45,949 nucleotides of DNA. Origin: Candidatus Magasanikbacteria bacterium GW2011_GWA2_56_11 (GTDB taxonomy: Bacteria > Patescibacteriota > Patescibacteriia > Magasanikbacterales > UBA922). Below are positions 23,601 through 32,806 of the stretch, one piece after another. The stretch lies in the NCBI GenBank assembly GCA_001004885.1, contig LCRX01000008.1, positions 1-45,949 of the forward strand, read 5' to 3'. Each line of letters begins with the position of its first letter. The stretch's first letter is position 1. The position numbers and the translations under genes were made by a program. The notes under the pieces are model-generated. The model was not told where the DNA came from, made no database searches, and was given only the letters and a program-made list of their open reading frames with translations.

Positions 23601-26600
23601 ACAGATCCGGCTTCTGGAATGGCGCTGCCTGCGAGCGCTGCTACAAAGGGGGCCAATATCAGGCTGGAGTTTGTATTTACAGTTCGATCGAGTCCGAAGC
23701 CAACCAGTGCGCCGGCCCTGCCGACGACCGCGGCCGCTACAACGGCTGCCGGGCATACACTGGCAATGCGGCCAGTAACATTGAAGAAGTGGTGGAGACG
23801 ATAGATTTTGAGCCGATGGGCCAGAGCAACGACGCCTTGAACCAAGCCAAAAAAGGCTGGCTGGCCGGGGCGGTAAAGCCTGAGTCAATGACGGTGGGGC
23901 AGTATTCCTTGGAAGTAAACGTCAATGAGGCCGATTACCTGCTTCCTGCCGGCACGCTTAGGCCCGGCGTCTGGTACGAACTCAGGTTCTGGGCGCGCGG
24001 GCAGAACCAGGTATTGGATGTCGGCCTGGCGCAAGGTGGAACAGTGGTAAATACCTTTACTATCAACCCGGTTACCGGCGACACCCTTCTCGCAAGCATT
24101 GGCCCGGCTTGGCAGGCTTACAAATTAGGTCCGATAGAATTCACCGGCTCGGCAGATTCAGACGTTCTGGTGCGTTTTAAACGCGGCGCGGTCGGCACCG
24201 GTCCGGTAGGTCCGTACTATCTAGATAATGTCGGCCTGACTAAACTCGATGAAACTACTCCGCTCATCAAGAACAGCTGGCGGCGCCAGGTTGACTACCC
24301 GGCAGAGGGGCAGACAGCAAGCGCGGACGTGGATTTGGCCTGCGACCAAAATCCGACGGACGCTTTTCCGGGAGAAGCGCTGGGTTGCCGGGCCTATAAA
24401 AACAGCGACGGCAGCCCGGTGTTCGCCACCGGCTTTGCCCGCCTGTGCCGTCCGGCCGCTGTGGGCTGCCGGCCTCTTGTGGACACCTTCAACACGGTTG
24501 AGACCGATGACGAGGCGCTCGCAGGTGCTTTCAACCTCTGGTGTGCCGGGGCTGCCGGCAAAAAATGCGAGCTGAAGACCGCTTCGGGCAATGCTGTTTT
24601 GGGCGCTTGCGACGTGCCGCTCGGCGCCTCTGGCTGCTATATAGCCCGCTCCAGCGCCCTCGAGGTAACCGATTTCCCGGCCGCGGGCATAGTTACCTCG
24701 ACAGTTATCGTGCCGGCCGATACGCCGGCTTCCGCCCCGGTTTATCTCACCGACAGCAAAGACTACCGTTGCACCGAATCCGAACGCGGTTGCCAGAAAG
24801 TCGCCCTCGAAGACCAGCTGTTGCCGGAGATCGGCCCCAGCTCTTCGGCGTTCAGCGAAACTATGGTTAAAAACGATCCGGCTCTCTACGGCCAGGTGTT
24901 GTGTATGCAAGAGCAACTAGGCTGTGGGGCTTACAAGGCGAACAGTGAAATTGTTTACTTCAAGGATCCTAAAGTAACTGGTAACAGGCTATGCAAATAT
25001 CGGACGACGGAAATTAACGGCCAAACCTATACTGGATGGTTCATGGATGGCGTCGGCCGCTGCGGCGCGGGCGGTCCGCTGTGCCGCAGCAGTGCCGAGT
25101 GCCAGAACAGCGAACAGTGTTCCGATATTGATCTGGTGCCCTGTTACAGCGGCTATTTGGCCGAAGGCCAATACGGCATTTGGTCGAACAAAACTCCGGC
25201 CTACCAGGGTTTTGTCGGCGTCTGTGAGAGCCAGTACAACCAGTGCACCGAGCTGGTCGACCCGGCGGACAGCTCGGGCGGGAACCCCGACGGCAAGCCT
25301 TATTACGTTATCCTGGATCAGAAGGCTAAAAACAAAGCCCAGGCGTGCAACCAGCAAGTGAGCCTTAAGGACGGCTGCGTGCTGTTTGACAAAACCGACG
25401 AGCCGACCAAGCTCTACGACAGCGCCGCTACCTACGCGGCCGCTGAAAATGAGGACCCTAAGTATGGTCCGACCGCGCCTTCCACCGCTGGTAACCTGGA
25501 CACGAATATTATCCTCAAAGCCGCGCGCAACCGCGCCTGCAGCGAGTGGCTGGCCTGTCGTGATTCCGTTCGCGTGATCGGCAGCAACGGCCAGCCGCGT
25601 AACATTTGCGCGCAGTACAAGTCGTGCCAGGCGTCAGCCAATGGTGGAGCGTGTTCTGATTGGACTGAATTCGATAAAGTTGACCTGTTTCCTTTGACCG
25701 AACAGGAATATATAAGCCGCGATACATCTTGGTTTGGCCGTGATTATTCCGGGTATTCTTTGTTTAATAAGTACCAAATTAATAACCTGAGCTATTTGAG
25801 CGACGCCGATACCGGCATCAACTATCTAGCCTATGAAGTCCCGCCAGCTTTTTTTAGCCCCAGCAGTCCGGCCGTGGGCCAAGGTTGTTCTGGCAAGCCG
25901 GACTGGTCCGGTAAATGCGGGCTTGATGGCGGCGGTCGTTGCTACAAAGGTAAATGCTACTACCCGCTCGACGGTAAGTTCCCAAACGGCATTGACCAGA
26001 AGAACGAGGCATTGCTGGAATTAGAGCCCGGTACCTGTAAGGCGTTCCCGGAGCAGATATCACCATACCCGGATTCTTACAGCGTTGAAGCAGACACCTA
26101 CGAACCACTAGATCCAGCCTATTTGGCGCGGCGCGAGTACCGCCAGAAGCGCTCCGGGTACGAGTCGGCCAATCTGTGCCAGAGCGGAAATTGTTCGTGC
26201 GAATATAAAAAAGTAACCTACAAGAATTCTCAGGTAGACTATTGGGATCGTTCAGTCGTCAAATATCCTCCTGGTATCTGCGAGGGCGGCGATTACGATG
26301 GGCGCGGTTGTTCCGAAGATAAGGACTGTGAAAAGCAGGATAAGGGTGTCCTCGTCTCTGCGGGAACGTGTTCTCGAGTCCGGGATATCGAACGCCGTCT
26401 GGGTCTTAGGGGCTTCTGTCTCGAGTACGACCTCAGCCGTCCGCTCAACAAGGATGCCGGCGAGTATGCCTGCCTTACCTGGCTTCCGGTAGACACCTCG
26501 GCTACAAGTCTTGATCAGTTCAACAACTTTTCTGACGCGGGGTATGACCCGGCTTTCGATGCTGTTACGGTTAGCAGTGACGGAACTAAGTCTAGCAATG

Positions 26601-29320
26601 GCGTTATTTACTGTGCGGAAGCAACCGGCAATAGTCTTGGCGCGTACGATGCCAATGCTTTCGTGGCCATTGATTCTTCGTGCACGGAAAGTCCCTTTAA
26701 ATGCAACAGTTATCTTTACCAGACTCTGTTTAACAAACACGGTGATTACATCGCTGGCGGCGGCTTTTACGGGGCGACCGGCGTCCAGTCGCAAGCTTGT
26801 TACGCTTGGAGTTGTTCTCCTGGAATTTTTTACTTTAAAGGTCTCAATTTGCAAACGCCCATACCCGCTCCAGGAGCGGGTATAACCGAGGATGAATACC
26901 GGAAAAAGGTATACTCGCTTATGCAGATGTGGGCCTGGGCCGGCGGCATGTACGGCAACGGCCTGTCGAGCATTCTTAGCCAGAATGGCGGCTATGCTTG
27001 GCAACCGTCGGGTGGGATGCCCGCGCCCAAATCTCTCGGGGAATACGAAAATGATGAGGAAGACAGCCAACTTTTTCTGCCGGACGATTTGAAGTATCCG
27101 AACGCGGTTGTTACCTTTGTTTCCGGCCACTATTACCGCAATTATTTATTTACCAGTATTGAACGATACGAAAAGGGTGGGTGCGGATCGGCCGGCGGCT
27201 TTAGCGGATCTTGCGGCAAGCTCTATTATTCTCACCAGCCGCTTTGGGTGGGCGTCGGAGATTTCGACGGGGATGTCCAGAACTTTTTCCAGCCCGGTCT
27301 CTACCAGGACTACGCCAGCGATTATCGGCAGATCGAATCCGAGATCAAGGCCTTGCATTTCGGCCCGGTAATGGGGCTGGTCCGGATGGCCAAAGTACTG
27401 ACGATTGACTTCGATAAACTGGCCAGCAAAGAATTCCTTTCCAAGACCACGCCGAACGGCCTTAAGTACAAAGTGCAGTTGGACGTCGATTCGGACAAGA
27501 ACGTGGTTACCTTCCGTTTGCGCGCCGATGACGGCCCGACGGCCGGCGAGACCAAGTACGCCGCCTACGCTTTCGCGCACAACAGCGCTCCGACCGCTGA
27601 CTTTTTTGCTGGCAAAAGTGCAGAGGTTTTCTTGCAGAAGAAGTTTGAAGAGCTCGCCGGTGACACGAGCGGTGGTAACTGGTACCAAGACGTGCAGAAT
27701 GCCTGGGCTCCGACACAAGGCGCGTTGGGTTTTTATTCAGTCACTGTTGGCTTTGGCCAAAATGGGGAGAAGAATTTTTGGGAAGAACACGGCCTGCTTA
27801 ACTCGGACAGCGCCGGTCTCGTAAACCACATCTTTCAGCACGGAGACAAATTCGCCACCTTTTATCTGGCCGAAGTCATGGAATTAAAGCCGCGCTGCAC
27901 TGCTTTTGTTCAAGTTTACACCGATACTCCGGCAGCCGATGGTACGACAGATAAAGCCTGGACCAACCGGGTTTGGGAGCGGGCCAGCGAGATCTGGAAG
28001 ACTCCCCCGACGCCCGCATTGACCCGCGGAACACCTTTGGTTTCCTACGGGTCAACCAATCTGGCCGCGACTCACCTTCTCAAGAGCAACTGGCCCGAAG
28101 TTTTAAGGCGGTATGTGTTCACGGACCCGCAATATGAAGGGGCGTTCTATGCCTGCGGCGGCCCGGTGCTTGAGCCGAAGGGTGAATTCGCCAAAGTCTT
28201 CAAAGAGGGAAGCATCGGTAAAACCAGTCCTGGAGATGGACAGATGGGGTTGTGGACGTTCTACAAATGCTACCAGAATAGCGGCACAGTTTACGATTCT
28301 ATCCCAAATGGCATTGCCACGAAGGTCGTGAGCGGACAGGTGAAGTTCGATTACTTCAATACTCCGGGGATGGACTATTTGCGCCAGTTATTTAAGAAGT
28401 CTTTTCGTACCATCGAGCACGACGCCGTCAATTCCACCTGGAAAGAGTCCACCGCGGATTTCGGCAATGATAACGAACCAGATCTTATTCCACCGCAGAT
28501 TTATTCACTTGATCCTTCTTGTTTCCTGACGACGGATAAGGTTATCCGCTGCCACGCCGCCGAGTCTAATAACGTGACCATTGACCGGCGCAACTTTACT
28601 ACCGCAGACTACGACGGCAACGGTCAGGCCGATGAGGACCTGGATTTCGATCAAATCCCCGATCCGATTATCAGCAAACGTTTTTACACCGCCAAACTTC
28701 AGTTCTTTGCCTTTGCCGACAAGAACCGCCTGCCGATACGCCGGGTCAAGGTCGATTGGGGCGACGGCACAGTTTTTAACGAGGATCGTTATGGCCGCTA
28801 CCGTAACAGCAAACCGTTTTGCATGGCAAGCGACGATCAGGAGAATCCGGATATCGGTGAATGCAAAAATTCTCCGCAGTTGACCTGTGAAAATGACAGC
28901 GACTGTCCTGGCGCCGACACTTGCCAGATCGGAGCCATCGCCCGGAACTTCGGCAACTCGCCGCGTGCTTGCACTGAGGGAGCTTTCGAATTTATACACG
29001 GTTACACCTGCTCGCAAATAGATATTGACCTGAACGCCACGTACGTGAAAGCTTTCGAGGCGCTTACCGCTTCGGAACAGAAGTGGTTGAACCAGCTCGG
29101 CTACAGCCAAGACAAGAACCCGAAAGTCTGCGTCTTTGAACCGCGCGTTCAGGTACTTGATAACTGGGGATGGTGCAGCGGTATGTGCGACGTTGATTAT
29201 AACAAAGATGGTAAGTTAGATCTTAAGGATGGTTGTTATCAGGATAAAATTTTTGCCTGCAATAAAGACAGCAATACATGGATAAAATATAACGGTCGGA
29301 TTATCGTGATTCCCAAATAA
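20693..29320 (+). CDS. Giant cysteine-rich exported protein (2875 aa)
   Basis: I do not recognise the full protein. An N-terminal Sec signal (LAAIALAALVIGVEVGVSLL ... AYA) precedes a helical region without cysteine to about residue 130. From there to the end I count about one hundred cysteines. In residues roughly 540-1420 a short motif recurs, G-C-x-A/x-Y/F: SVGCRAY, SEGCGAF, ESGCEAF, YVGCSEF, YNGCRAY, ALGCRAY, QLGCGAY. Compact C-x5-C-type knots occur later (GPLCRSSAECQNSEQC, GRGCSEDKDCEKQ, LTCENDSDCPGADTC). A PKD-like motif, VKVDWGDGT, lies near residue 2690, and a calcium-loop-like DVDYNKDGKLDLKDGC near the end. The protein is presumably surface-located with many disulfides. It follows the calcium-repeat gene after ten bases and ends at a strong terminator. 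Confidence 0.8.
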   Translation: MFRLFTPKRRRLAAIALAALVIGVEVGVSLLRPERAYAVGAPDVVAALTGKWSSDKIAEGLLASTLGALVNGVSYFMRKLAYDGAQYIASGGKGQGALAFQDGFGKYLQNEIGNSVASAVDEFGKPFGLNLCTPPDVNLQIYLQVGIRRLYADPTLAGKGGPQPNCTWQQFSDSWGDLSVESIAESGRDVVSQSFANALRVNQSDFGVALGFAGQVDRLVAQGQVGADRARLEGMGFKSLTDLISGDIKTPATIIQEETKALTAKHQGEITAGQIAGIYGAGMWQVIPSAASVFLNTLVSQVLQNMMTDGLLPSQASVVESGTGDVVREYSGVINKNRFAAANAFNFLFTAVPAQQLDDYALIEEYNNCPDVPGINNCVADAGLLQAVKLSRTGTPLTIQEAMDKTLLREDWPLIPPTREDLNEDLRRCFLKGYCYSNIQKLRKVRILPLGFEVAALKADPDQLQNWTLGNIVRGFEQCAQSGQPDPKFPFCHLIDPNWVIRLPESRCESKVFGPSLLSSNNPARREECVDISTCIAEDSQGQCVGDYGYCLKEKNVWAIEAKSCPAEYGTCTTYINDKDGGLASYLSRTVEYGECTPESVGCRAYSAEQVNGEWVKSGVQFSLAAKRQGRPQALFFNDAAKSYQNQCSPSSEGCGAFYQVLPGGQKGSLLAHDLRKAPDYLYSQCYDMDLATIPVEWPKSQADIAKLDNRPGAESCLNFARACTPDESGCEAFTPQDENSGPAVTGVVGANECAPACVGYDTFKQEASDFEPAKFPLHFVASDGSSCPADYVGCSEFTNIEAAVQGGESLRYYSGIQYCQKPTGQNESTYYSWEGTAKEGYVLKIHKMLPVNQKEREYLLSLQFDGVYASAVDQSFPVGSPAYADDSPEALAAAHDDCNQYNYQIALNNPHDPAAAAANCRALYNDEGTVFYRLSGQTVTVSPLCLTLRKTETNLYPDGNIKTAAMCADRSGFWNGAACERCYKGGQYQAGVCIYSSIESEANQCAGPADDRGRYNGCRAYTGNAASNIEEVVETIDFEPMGQSNDALNQAKKGWLAGAVKPESMTVGQYSLEVNVNEADYLLPAGTLRPGVWYELRFWARGQNQVLDVGLAQGGTVVNTFTINPVTGDTLLASIGPAWQAYKLGPIEFTGSADSDVLVRFKRGAVGTGPVGPYYLDNVGLTKLDETTPLIKNSWRRQVDYPAEGQTASADVDLACDQNPTDAFPGEALGCRAYKNSDGSPVFATGFARLCRPAAVGCRPLVDTFNTVETDDEALAGAFNLWCAGAAGKKCELKTASGNAVLGACDVPLGASGCYIARSSALEVTDFPAAGIVTSTVIVPADTPASAPVYLTDSKDYRCTESERGCQKVALEDQLLPEIGPSSSAFSETMVKNDPALYGQVLCMQEQLGCGAYKANSEIVYFKDPKVTGNRLCKYRTTEINGQTYTGWFMDGVGRCGAGGPLCRSSAECQNSEQCSDIDLVPCYSGYLAEGQYGIWSNKTPAYQGFVGVCESQYNQCTELVDPADSSGGNPDGKPYYVILDQKAKNKAQACNQQVSLKDGCVLFDKTDEPTKLYDSAATYAAAENEDPKYGPTAPSTAGNLDTNIILKAARNRACSEWLACRDSVRVIGSNGQPRNICAQYKSCQASANGGACSDWTEFDKVDLFPLTEQEYISRDTSWFGRDYSGYSLFNKYQINNLSYLSDADTGINYLAYEVPPAFFSPSSPAVGQGCSGKPDWSGKCGLDGGGRCYKGKCYYPLDGKFPNGIDQKNEALLELEPGTCKAFPEQISPYPDSYSVEADTYEPLDPAYLARREYRQKRSGYESANLCQSGNCSCEYKKVTYKNSQVDYWDRSVVKYPPGICEGGDYDGRGCSEDKDCEKQDKGVLVSAGTCSRVRDIERRLGLRGFCLEYDLSRPLNKDAGEYACLTWLPVDTSATSLDQFNNFSDAGYDPAFDAVTVSSDGTKSSNGVIYCAEATGNSLGAYDANAFVAIDSSCTESPFKCNSYLYQTLFNKHGDYIAGGGFYGATGVQSQACYAWSCSPGIFYFKGLNLQTPIPAPGAGITEDEYRKKVYSLMQMWAWAGGMYGNGLSSILSQNGGYAWQPSGGMPAPKSLGEYENDEEDSQLFLPDDLKYPNAVVTFVSGHYYRNYLFTSIERYEKGGCGSAGGFSGSCGKLYYSHQPLWVGVGDFDGDVQNFFQPGLYQDYASDYRQIESEIKALHFGPVMGLVRMAKVLTIDFDKLASKEFLSKTTPNGLKYKVQLDVDSDKNVVTFRLRADDGPTAGETKYAAYAFAHNSAPTADFFAGKSAEVFLQKKFEELAGDTSGGNWYQDVQNAWAPTQGALGFYSVTVGFGQNGEKNFWEEHGLLNSDSAGLVNHIFQHGDKFATFYLAEVMELKPRCTAFVQVYTDTPAADGTTDKAWTNRVWERASEIWKTPPTPALTRGTPLVSYGSTNLAATHLLKSNWPEVLRRYVFTDPQYEGAFYACGGPVLEPKGEFAKVFKEGSIGKTSPGDGQMGLWTFYKCYQNSGTVYDSIPNGIATKVVSGQVKFDYFNTPGMDYLRQLFKKSFRTIEHDAVNSTWKESTADFGNDNEPDLIPPQIYSLDPSCFLTTDKVIRCHAAESNNVTIDRRNFTTADYDGNGQADEDLDFDQIPDPIISKRFYTAKLQFFAFADKNRLPIRRVKVDWGDGTVFNEDRYGRYRNSKPFCMASDDQENPDIGECKNSPQLTCENDSDCPGADTCQIGAIARNFGNSPRACTEGAFEFIHGYTCSQIDIDLNATYVKAFEALTASEQKWLNQLGYSQDKNPKVCVFEPRVQVLDNWGWCSGMCDVDYNKDGKLDLKDGCYQDKIFACNKDSNTWIKYNGRIIVIPK

Positions 29321-29329
29321 TTCTAATCA

Positions 29330-29364
29330 AAAACAAAAAATGGCCAATGGCCATTTTTTGTTTT
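29330..29364. terminator. Bidirectional intrinsic terminator
   Basis: Perfect palindrome: AAAACAAAAAATGGCCA (29330-29346), one base, and its complement ending TTTTTTGTTTT at 29364. It has T-runs on both strands, so it can end the giant gene and the convergent lipoprotein gene. Confidence 0.85.
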
Positions 29365-29393
29365 CAAAACGTGCTAATGCTTATCACGTTTTG
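29365..29393. terminator. Second hairpin after the bidirectional terminator
   Basis: CAAAACGTG (29365-29373) pairs with CACGTTTTG (29385-29393), loop of 11 bases. It probably reinforces termination between two convergent genes. Confidence 0.5.
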
Positions 29394-29423
29394 TCTGGGC
29401 GAGGCGGGGGGGGGATAAGTAGG

Positions 29424-29933
29424 TCAGGGGACGGGGATGTAGCTCAGCGTGTAGTCTGAGCCGCCTTCTTCGGGGGTGAAGTCAGCGGACCAGACGTGCT
29501 GGTACAAAATGCCGGTCTCTTCGTCGACCCACGTTTCGAGCACGTGCCCTTCGACCTCAACCGTGAGCGGGAACTCAGTTCCGTAGAGGACGCCGCCGTA
29601 GGCAGTGCCGCTGCCGGAGTAGGTGACGGCACAAGTGTCGCCTTCGGGGAGCTTCTCGACGAACAGTTCGCCGTAGGCCTCGTATTGCATGTACTTCGGC
29701 GCGACGATGATTCCGTCGCACGGGTTGACGGTCTCCTCGGTGGCCCCATCATCGGAGCGCTGCTGCTGATACCCAGGATCCTCTTCCACCTGATCGGTGG
29801 ACGGCTTGCCGGGGTCGCGCGTGACGCTCCCGTTGATGTTGCTTGTCCCATCGTGGGATTGGCTAGGGTCCTCGCAACCGAGGACCACGTTGATGCCAGC
29901 CAGGAGGCTGGCGACGACGAGAAAGCTCCTCAT
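29424..29933 (-). CDS. Putative lipoprotein
   Basis: A 169-residue exported protein of unknown function. The signal peptide MRSFLVVASLLAGINVVLGC ends in a lipobox-like VLGC with Cys20 as the likely lipidation site. A hydrophilic linker rich in S, D, T, G, P and Q (about 21-68) is followed by a beta-rich domain with two cysteines (NPCDG and DTCAV) that may form a disulfide. The start is set by AGGAGG shortly before the ATG, unusual here. It lies alone on the minus strand between a bidirectional terminator and a 360-base gap, and convergent to the giant gene, which suggests a recent acquisition. No relative recognised. Confidence 0.7.
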   Translation of the reverse strand: MRSFLVVASLLAGINVVLGCEDPSQSHDGTSNINGSVTRDPGKPSTDQVEEDPGYQQQRSDDGATEETVNPCDGIIVAPKYMQYEAYGELFVEKLPEGDTCAVTYSGSGTAYGGVLYGTEFPLTVEVEGHVLETWVDEETGILYQHVWSADFTPEEGGSDYTLSYIPVP

Positions 29934-30231
29934 CTGATCCCTCCTGTAGACGACGATGTGGTGGTCCTGACTGGCGAATTGCCCGCCCGGATCACCGCAC
30001 CATCAGACTACAGGTTTGCCGCCTCAATTGAAAAAGAGCTGATTTGTTTAGGCACAATGTGCCACAATAGTATTAGAACATATTATGGATGAGCCGGCAA
30101 GTGCCGGCCTGTGTATAATTTATTGGGCTACCTATGCGCGGTCCGCATTTACCTGGTTCGGGGATAGGCCGTTGCCGTAGGAGAAGGTTTTTCTTGGGCT
30201 TATTCTTGGGACTGTCGCCGCCGCGGTAAGG
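29934..30231. other. Intergenic region with palindromes
   Basis: No convincing gene. It contains a 13-base perfect palindrome GGCACAATGTGCC (30051-30063), possibly an operator, a hairpin GCCGGC-AAGT-GCCGGC (30093-30108) and a TATAAT at 30114-30119 with no clear -35. The 110 bases after it are unexplained. Confidence 0.4.
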
Positions 30232-30259
30232 TTGCATAATTGCCTTAATTTGCTAAAAT
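30232..30259 (+). promoter_or_regulatory. Promoter of aspS-scpA-scpB-D,D-carboxypeptidase operon
   Basis: TTGCAT (30232-30237), 16 bases, TAAAAT (30254-30259) with an extended TG at 30251-30252. Confidence 0.6.
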
Positions 30260-30293
30260 ACTAGACATTAACCGGGCTGATATTTGTTTGGAT

Positions 30294-32066
30294 ATGCCAT
30301 ATCGAACCCACACGTGCGCAGAGCTAAGGGCGGAGAACGCCGGCGATAACGTCGTGCTCTCCGGCTGGGTGCACAAACGCCGCGATCTCGGCGGCCTGAT
30401 TTTTGTCGACTTGCGCGACCGCTACGGCCTGACCCAGGTGGTGTTTCATCCCGAGACGACCGCGGACTTCGCGGTGGCCGAGAGTTTGAAATACGAATAT
30501 GTAATCAAGGTTACTGGTGTGGTGGCCAAGCGCGACGCCAAAGCCGTAAACAGCGAGCTCGCGACTGGCGAGATCGAGGTCGTGGCCAACGCGGTTGAGA
30601 TTCTGAGCGCCGCCAAACCCATGCCTTTTGAAATCTTCGAGGCGCACAAAGCCGAAGAAGACGAGGAGCTGCGCCTTAAGTACCGCTTTCTGGAGCTGCG
30701 CCGCGAGCGGCTGAAAAACAATGTTATCTTTCGCGCGCGGATGATCCGCCATATCCGCGACTACATGGACGCCCGCGGATTTTTGGAAATCTCCACGCCG
30801 ATTCTGACCGTGTCCTCGCCCGAGGGCGCGCGCGATTTTTTGGTGCCGAGCCGCCTGCACCCGGGCAAATTCTATGCCTTGCCGCAGGCGCCGCAGCAGT
30901 ACAAGCAGCTGCTCATGGTCGCCGGGTTCGACCGCTATTACCAGATAGCGCCGTGCATGCGCGACGAAGATCCGCGCGCCGACCGCAGCCCCGGCGAGTT
31001 CTACCAGCTGGATGTGGAAACGAGTTTCCTCGAGCCCGACGAATTTTTCTCTCTTATGGAGCCGCTGTTCGTGGAACTCACCGAGACAGTGGCCGGTAAG
31101 CGGGTAATGCATAAACCTTTTCCCCGCATCCCGTATCGAGAAGTCATGGAAACTTACGGCACCGACCGGCCGGATTTGCGGTTCGGCCTGAAAATTCAGG
31201 ATGTCAGCGGCTGGGCCCGGGCGACCGGTTTCAAAGTTTTTTCCCAGGCCAAGTTTGTGCGCGCTCTCGCCGTACCCGGCGGCGCGGATTTTACCCGCAA
31301 GGAAATTGACGAGGAGTTTACCGCCGCGGCCAAACGGGCGCACGGCCAGGGGCTCGCCTGGCTCAAGTACGCCGGCGGCGCGTTCGAAGGCACGATAGCC
31401 AAATTCTTCACGCCGGAAGAATTCTCGGCCCTGCGTGAAAATCTCAAGCCGGAAGACGGGAGCATAATATTTTTCGCGGCCGACTCTTGGCAAGTGTCGT
31501 GCCAAGCGCTCGGCGCTGTCCGCGACCTGGCCGGAGCCAATCTCGGCCTGGCCGATCCGAATCTCGTCGCCTGGGCCTGGGTAGTGGACTTTCCGATGTA
31601 CGAATGGAACGATGCCGAAGGCAAGATAGATTTCGGGCACAATCCGTTTTCCCTGCCCCAGGGAGGGCTCGCGGCGCTCAACAACCAGGATCCGCTCAGC
31701 ATTTTGGCTTACCAGTACGACATTATCGCGAACGGACTCGAGCTCTCGTCCGGCGCGGTGCGCAACAAAGACCCCGAGGTTATGTACCGGGCTTTCGAGA
31801 TCGCGGGGTATACCCGCGCGCAGGTGGACCAGAAGTTCGGCCACATGATAAACGCTTTCGCGTACGGCGCGCCTCCGCACTGCGGCTTTGCTCCCGGTAT
31901 TGATCGCCTGCTCATGCTTCTTTTGGGCGAGAAAAACATCCGGAGCGTCATTCCGTTCCCCAAGAACCAGCGGGCCGAGGAACCCATGATGGGAAGTCCG
32001 AGCGAAGTGAGCGAGGGCCAGCTCCGTGAGCTGCGTTTGCAGATCGCAAAAGAAGGTCCGGTTTAA
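30294..32066 (+). CDS. aspS: Aspartate--tRNA ligase
   Basis: Charges tRNA-Asp (and possibly tRNA-Asn in bacteria with an amidotransferase). The 590-residue protein is of the bacterial type: N-terminal OB anticodon-binding domain starting PYRTHTCAELR, class II motif 2 MRDEDPRADR, the bacterial GAD insertion domain (about residues 300-420), and motif 3 GAPPHCGFAPGIDRLLMLL. ATG 30294 gives the canonical start MPYRTHT; a TTG six bases earlier is less likely. It is first in an operon with scpA (15-base gap), scpB and a carboxypeptidase gene. Whether it is discriminating cannot be told from what is visible here. Confidence 0.95.
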   Translation: MPYRTHTCAELRAENAGDNVVLSGWVHKRRDLGGLIFVDLRDRYGLTQVVFHPETTADFAVAESLKYEYVIKVTGVVAKRDAKAVNSELATGEIEVVANAVEILSAAKPMPFEIFEAHKAEEDEELRLKYRFLELRRERLKNNVIFRARMIRHIRDYMDARGFLEISTPILTVSSPEGARDFLVPSRLHPGKFYALPQAPQQYKQLLMVAGFDRYYQIAPCMRDEDPRADRSPGEFYQLDVETSFLEPDEFFSLMEPLFVELTETVAGKRVMHKPFPRIPYREVMETYGTDRPDLRFGLKIQDVSGWARATGFKVFSQAKFVRALAVPGGADFTRKEIDEEFTAAAKRAHGQGLAWLKYAGGAFEGTIAKFFTPEEFSALRENLKPEDGSIIFFAADSWQVSCQALGAVRDLAGANLGLADPNLVAWAWVVDFPMYEWNDAEGKIDFGHNPFSLPQGGLAALNNQDPLSILAYQYDIIANGLELSSGAVRNKDPEVMYRAFEIAGYTRAQVDQKFGHMINAFAYGAPPHCGFAPGIDRLLMLLLGEKNIRSVIPFPKNQRAEEPMMGSPSEVSEGQLRELRLQIAKEGPV

Positions 32067-32081
32067 TCAGATTCGCGCTCC

Positions 32082-32783
32082 ATGACTACGCATTTTACGC
32101 TCAAAGAGTTTTCCGGGCCGCTCGATTTATTGCTGTCGCTGATTGCGGAGAAAAAAATGGACGTGGGCGAGTTGGCCATCTCCGACGTAACCGAGCAGTT
32201 TTTGGCCTACCTCGATACGCTTGAGGAAAAGCGCCCGGAAGAAGTCGCTGATTTTTTGGTCATTGCCACCAGGCTTCTTCTGCTGAAAGCCAAAACCCTT
32301 CTGCCCCAGCTCTCCGCGGACGAAGATGCCGGGCCGAGTTTGGCGGATCAGCTGCGCCTGTACAAGCGGTTTGTCGAGGCCAGCCGGGAGCTCGATCGGC
32401 GCTGGCTCTCGCCAGAGCGTAGCGTCGGCCGCGTTGAGCCGCCTCGCGTGGTGGTCAGGCCGGAGCCGCCGGTTAATTTTTCCCCGTCGCATCTCGAGGA
32501 AGCTATGCGGCGGTTAGTGTCGCGCCTGCGCCTGCCCAAACCCTTGCCGCACACGACTATCGACCGGGCCGTTTCGCTCAAGGAAAAACTTGACGCCATA
32601 CGCACGCTTTTGACCGAGCGGCGGGCCTTTACCTTTTTTGGCGATATTGCCCACCGGCAGAACCGGACCGACCTTATCGTAAGTTTTCTGGCCCTGTTGG
32701 AGCTAATGAAACAGCGCCTGGTGGCGCTGGAGCAGCCGGCGCCTTTTGGCGACATTACCATTAACCGGGGCGGGGCGGCTTAA
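32082..32783 (+). CDS. scpA: Segregation and condensation protein A
   Basis: Kleisin subunit of the SMC-ScpAB condensin complex, bridging the SMC heads during chromosome segregation. The 233-residue protein has the N-terminal block FSGPLDLLLSLIAEKKMDV, the conserved helix VADFLVIATRLLLLKAKTLLP (about residues 55-75), a variable acidic/proline linker and a C-terminal winged helix ending FLALLELMKQRLVALEQ. The next gene is scpB after 23 bases, the usual pairing. Confidence 0.94.
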   Translation: MTTHFTLKEFSGPLDLLLSLIAEKKMDVGELAISDVTEQFLAYLDTLEEKRPEEVADFLVIATRLLLLKAKTLLPQLSADEDAGPSLADQLRLYKRFVEASRELDRRWLSPERSVGRVEPPRVVVRPEPPVNFSPSHLEEAMRRLVSRLRLPKPLPHTTIDRAVSLKEKLDAIRTLLTERRAFTFFGDIAHRQNRTDLIVSFLALLELMKQRLVALEQPAPFGDITINRGGAA

Positions 32784-32806
32784 ACAGGCAGGTATTAAAC
32801 AATTTT

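Noticed and set aside
29496-30092. Plus-strand open frame across the lipoprotein gene
   Set aside because: The minus strand has a signal peptide, lipobox-like site and AGGAGG; the plus frame has none of these and runs through the intergenic gap.
30084-30179. 31-codon open frame downstream of a possible promoter before aspS
   Set aside because: No ribosome-binding site, no recognisable product, and its start overlaps a hairpin.
30324-31880. 518-codon minus-strand open frame opposite aspS
   Set aside because: Shadow of the aspartyl-tRNA synthetase gene, which is unambiguous on the plus strand.
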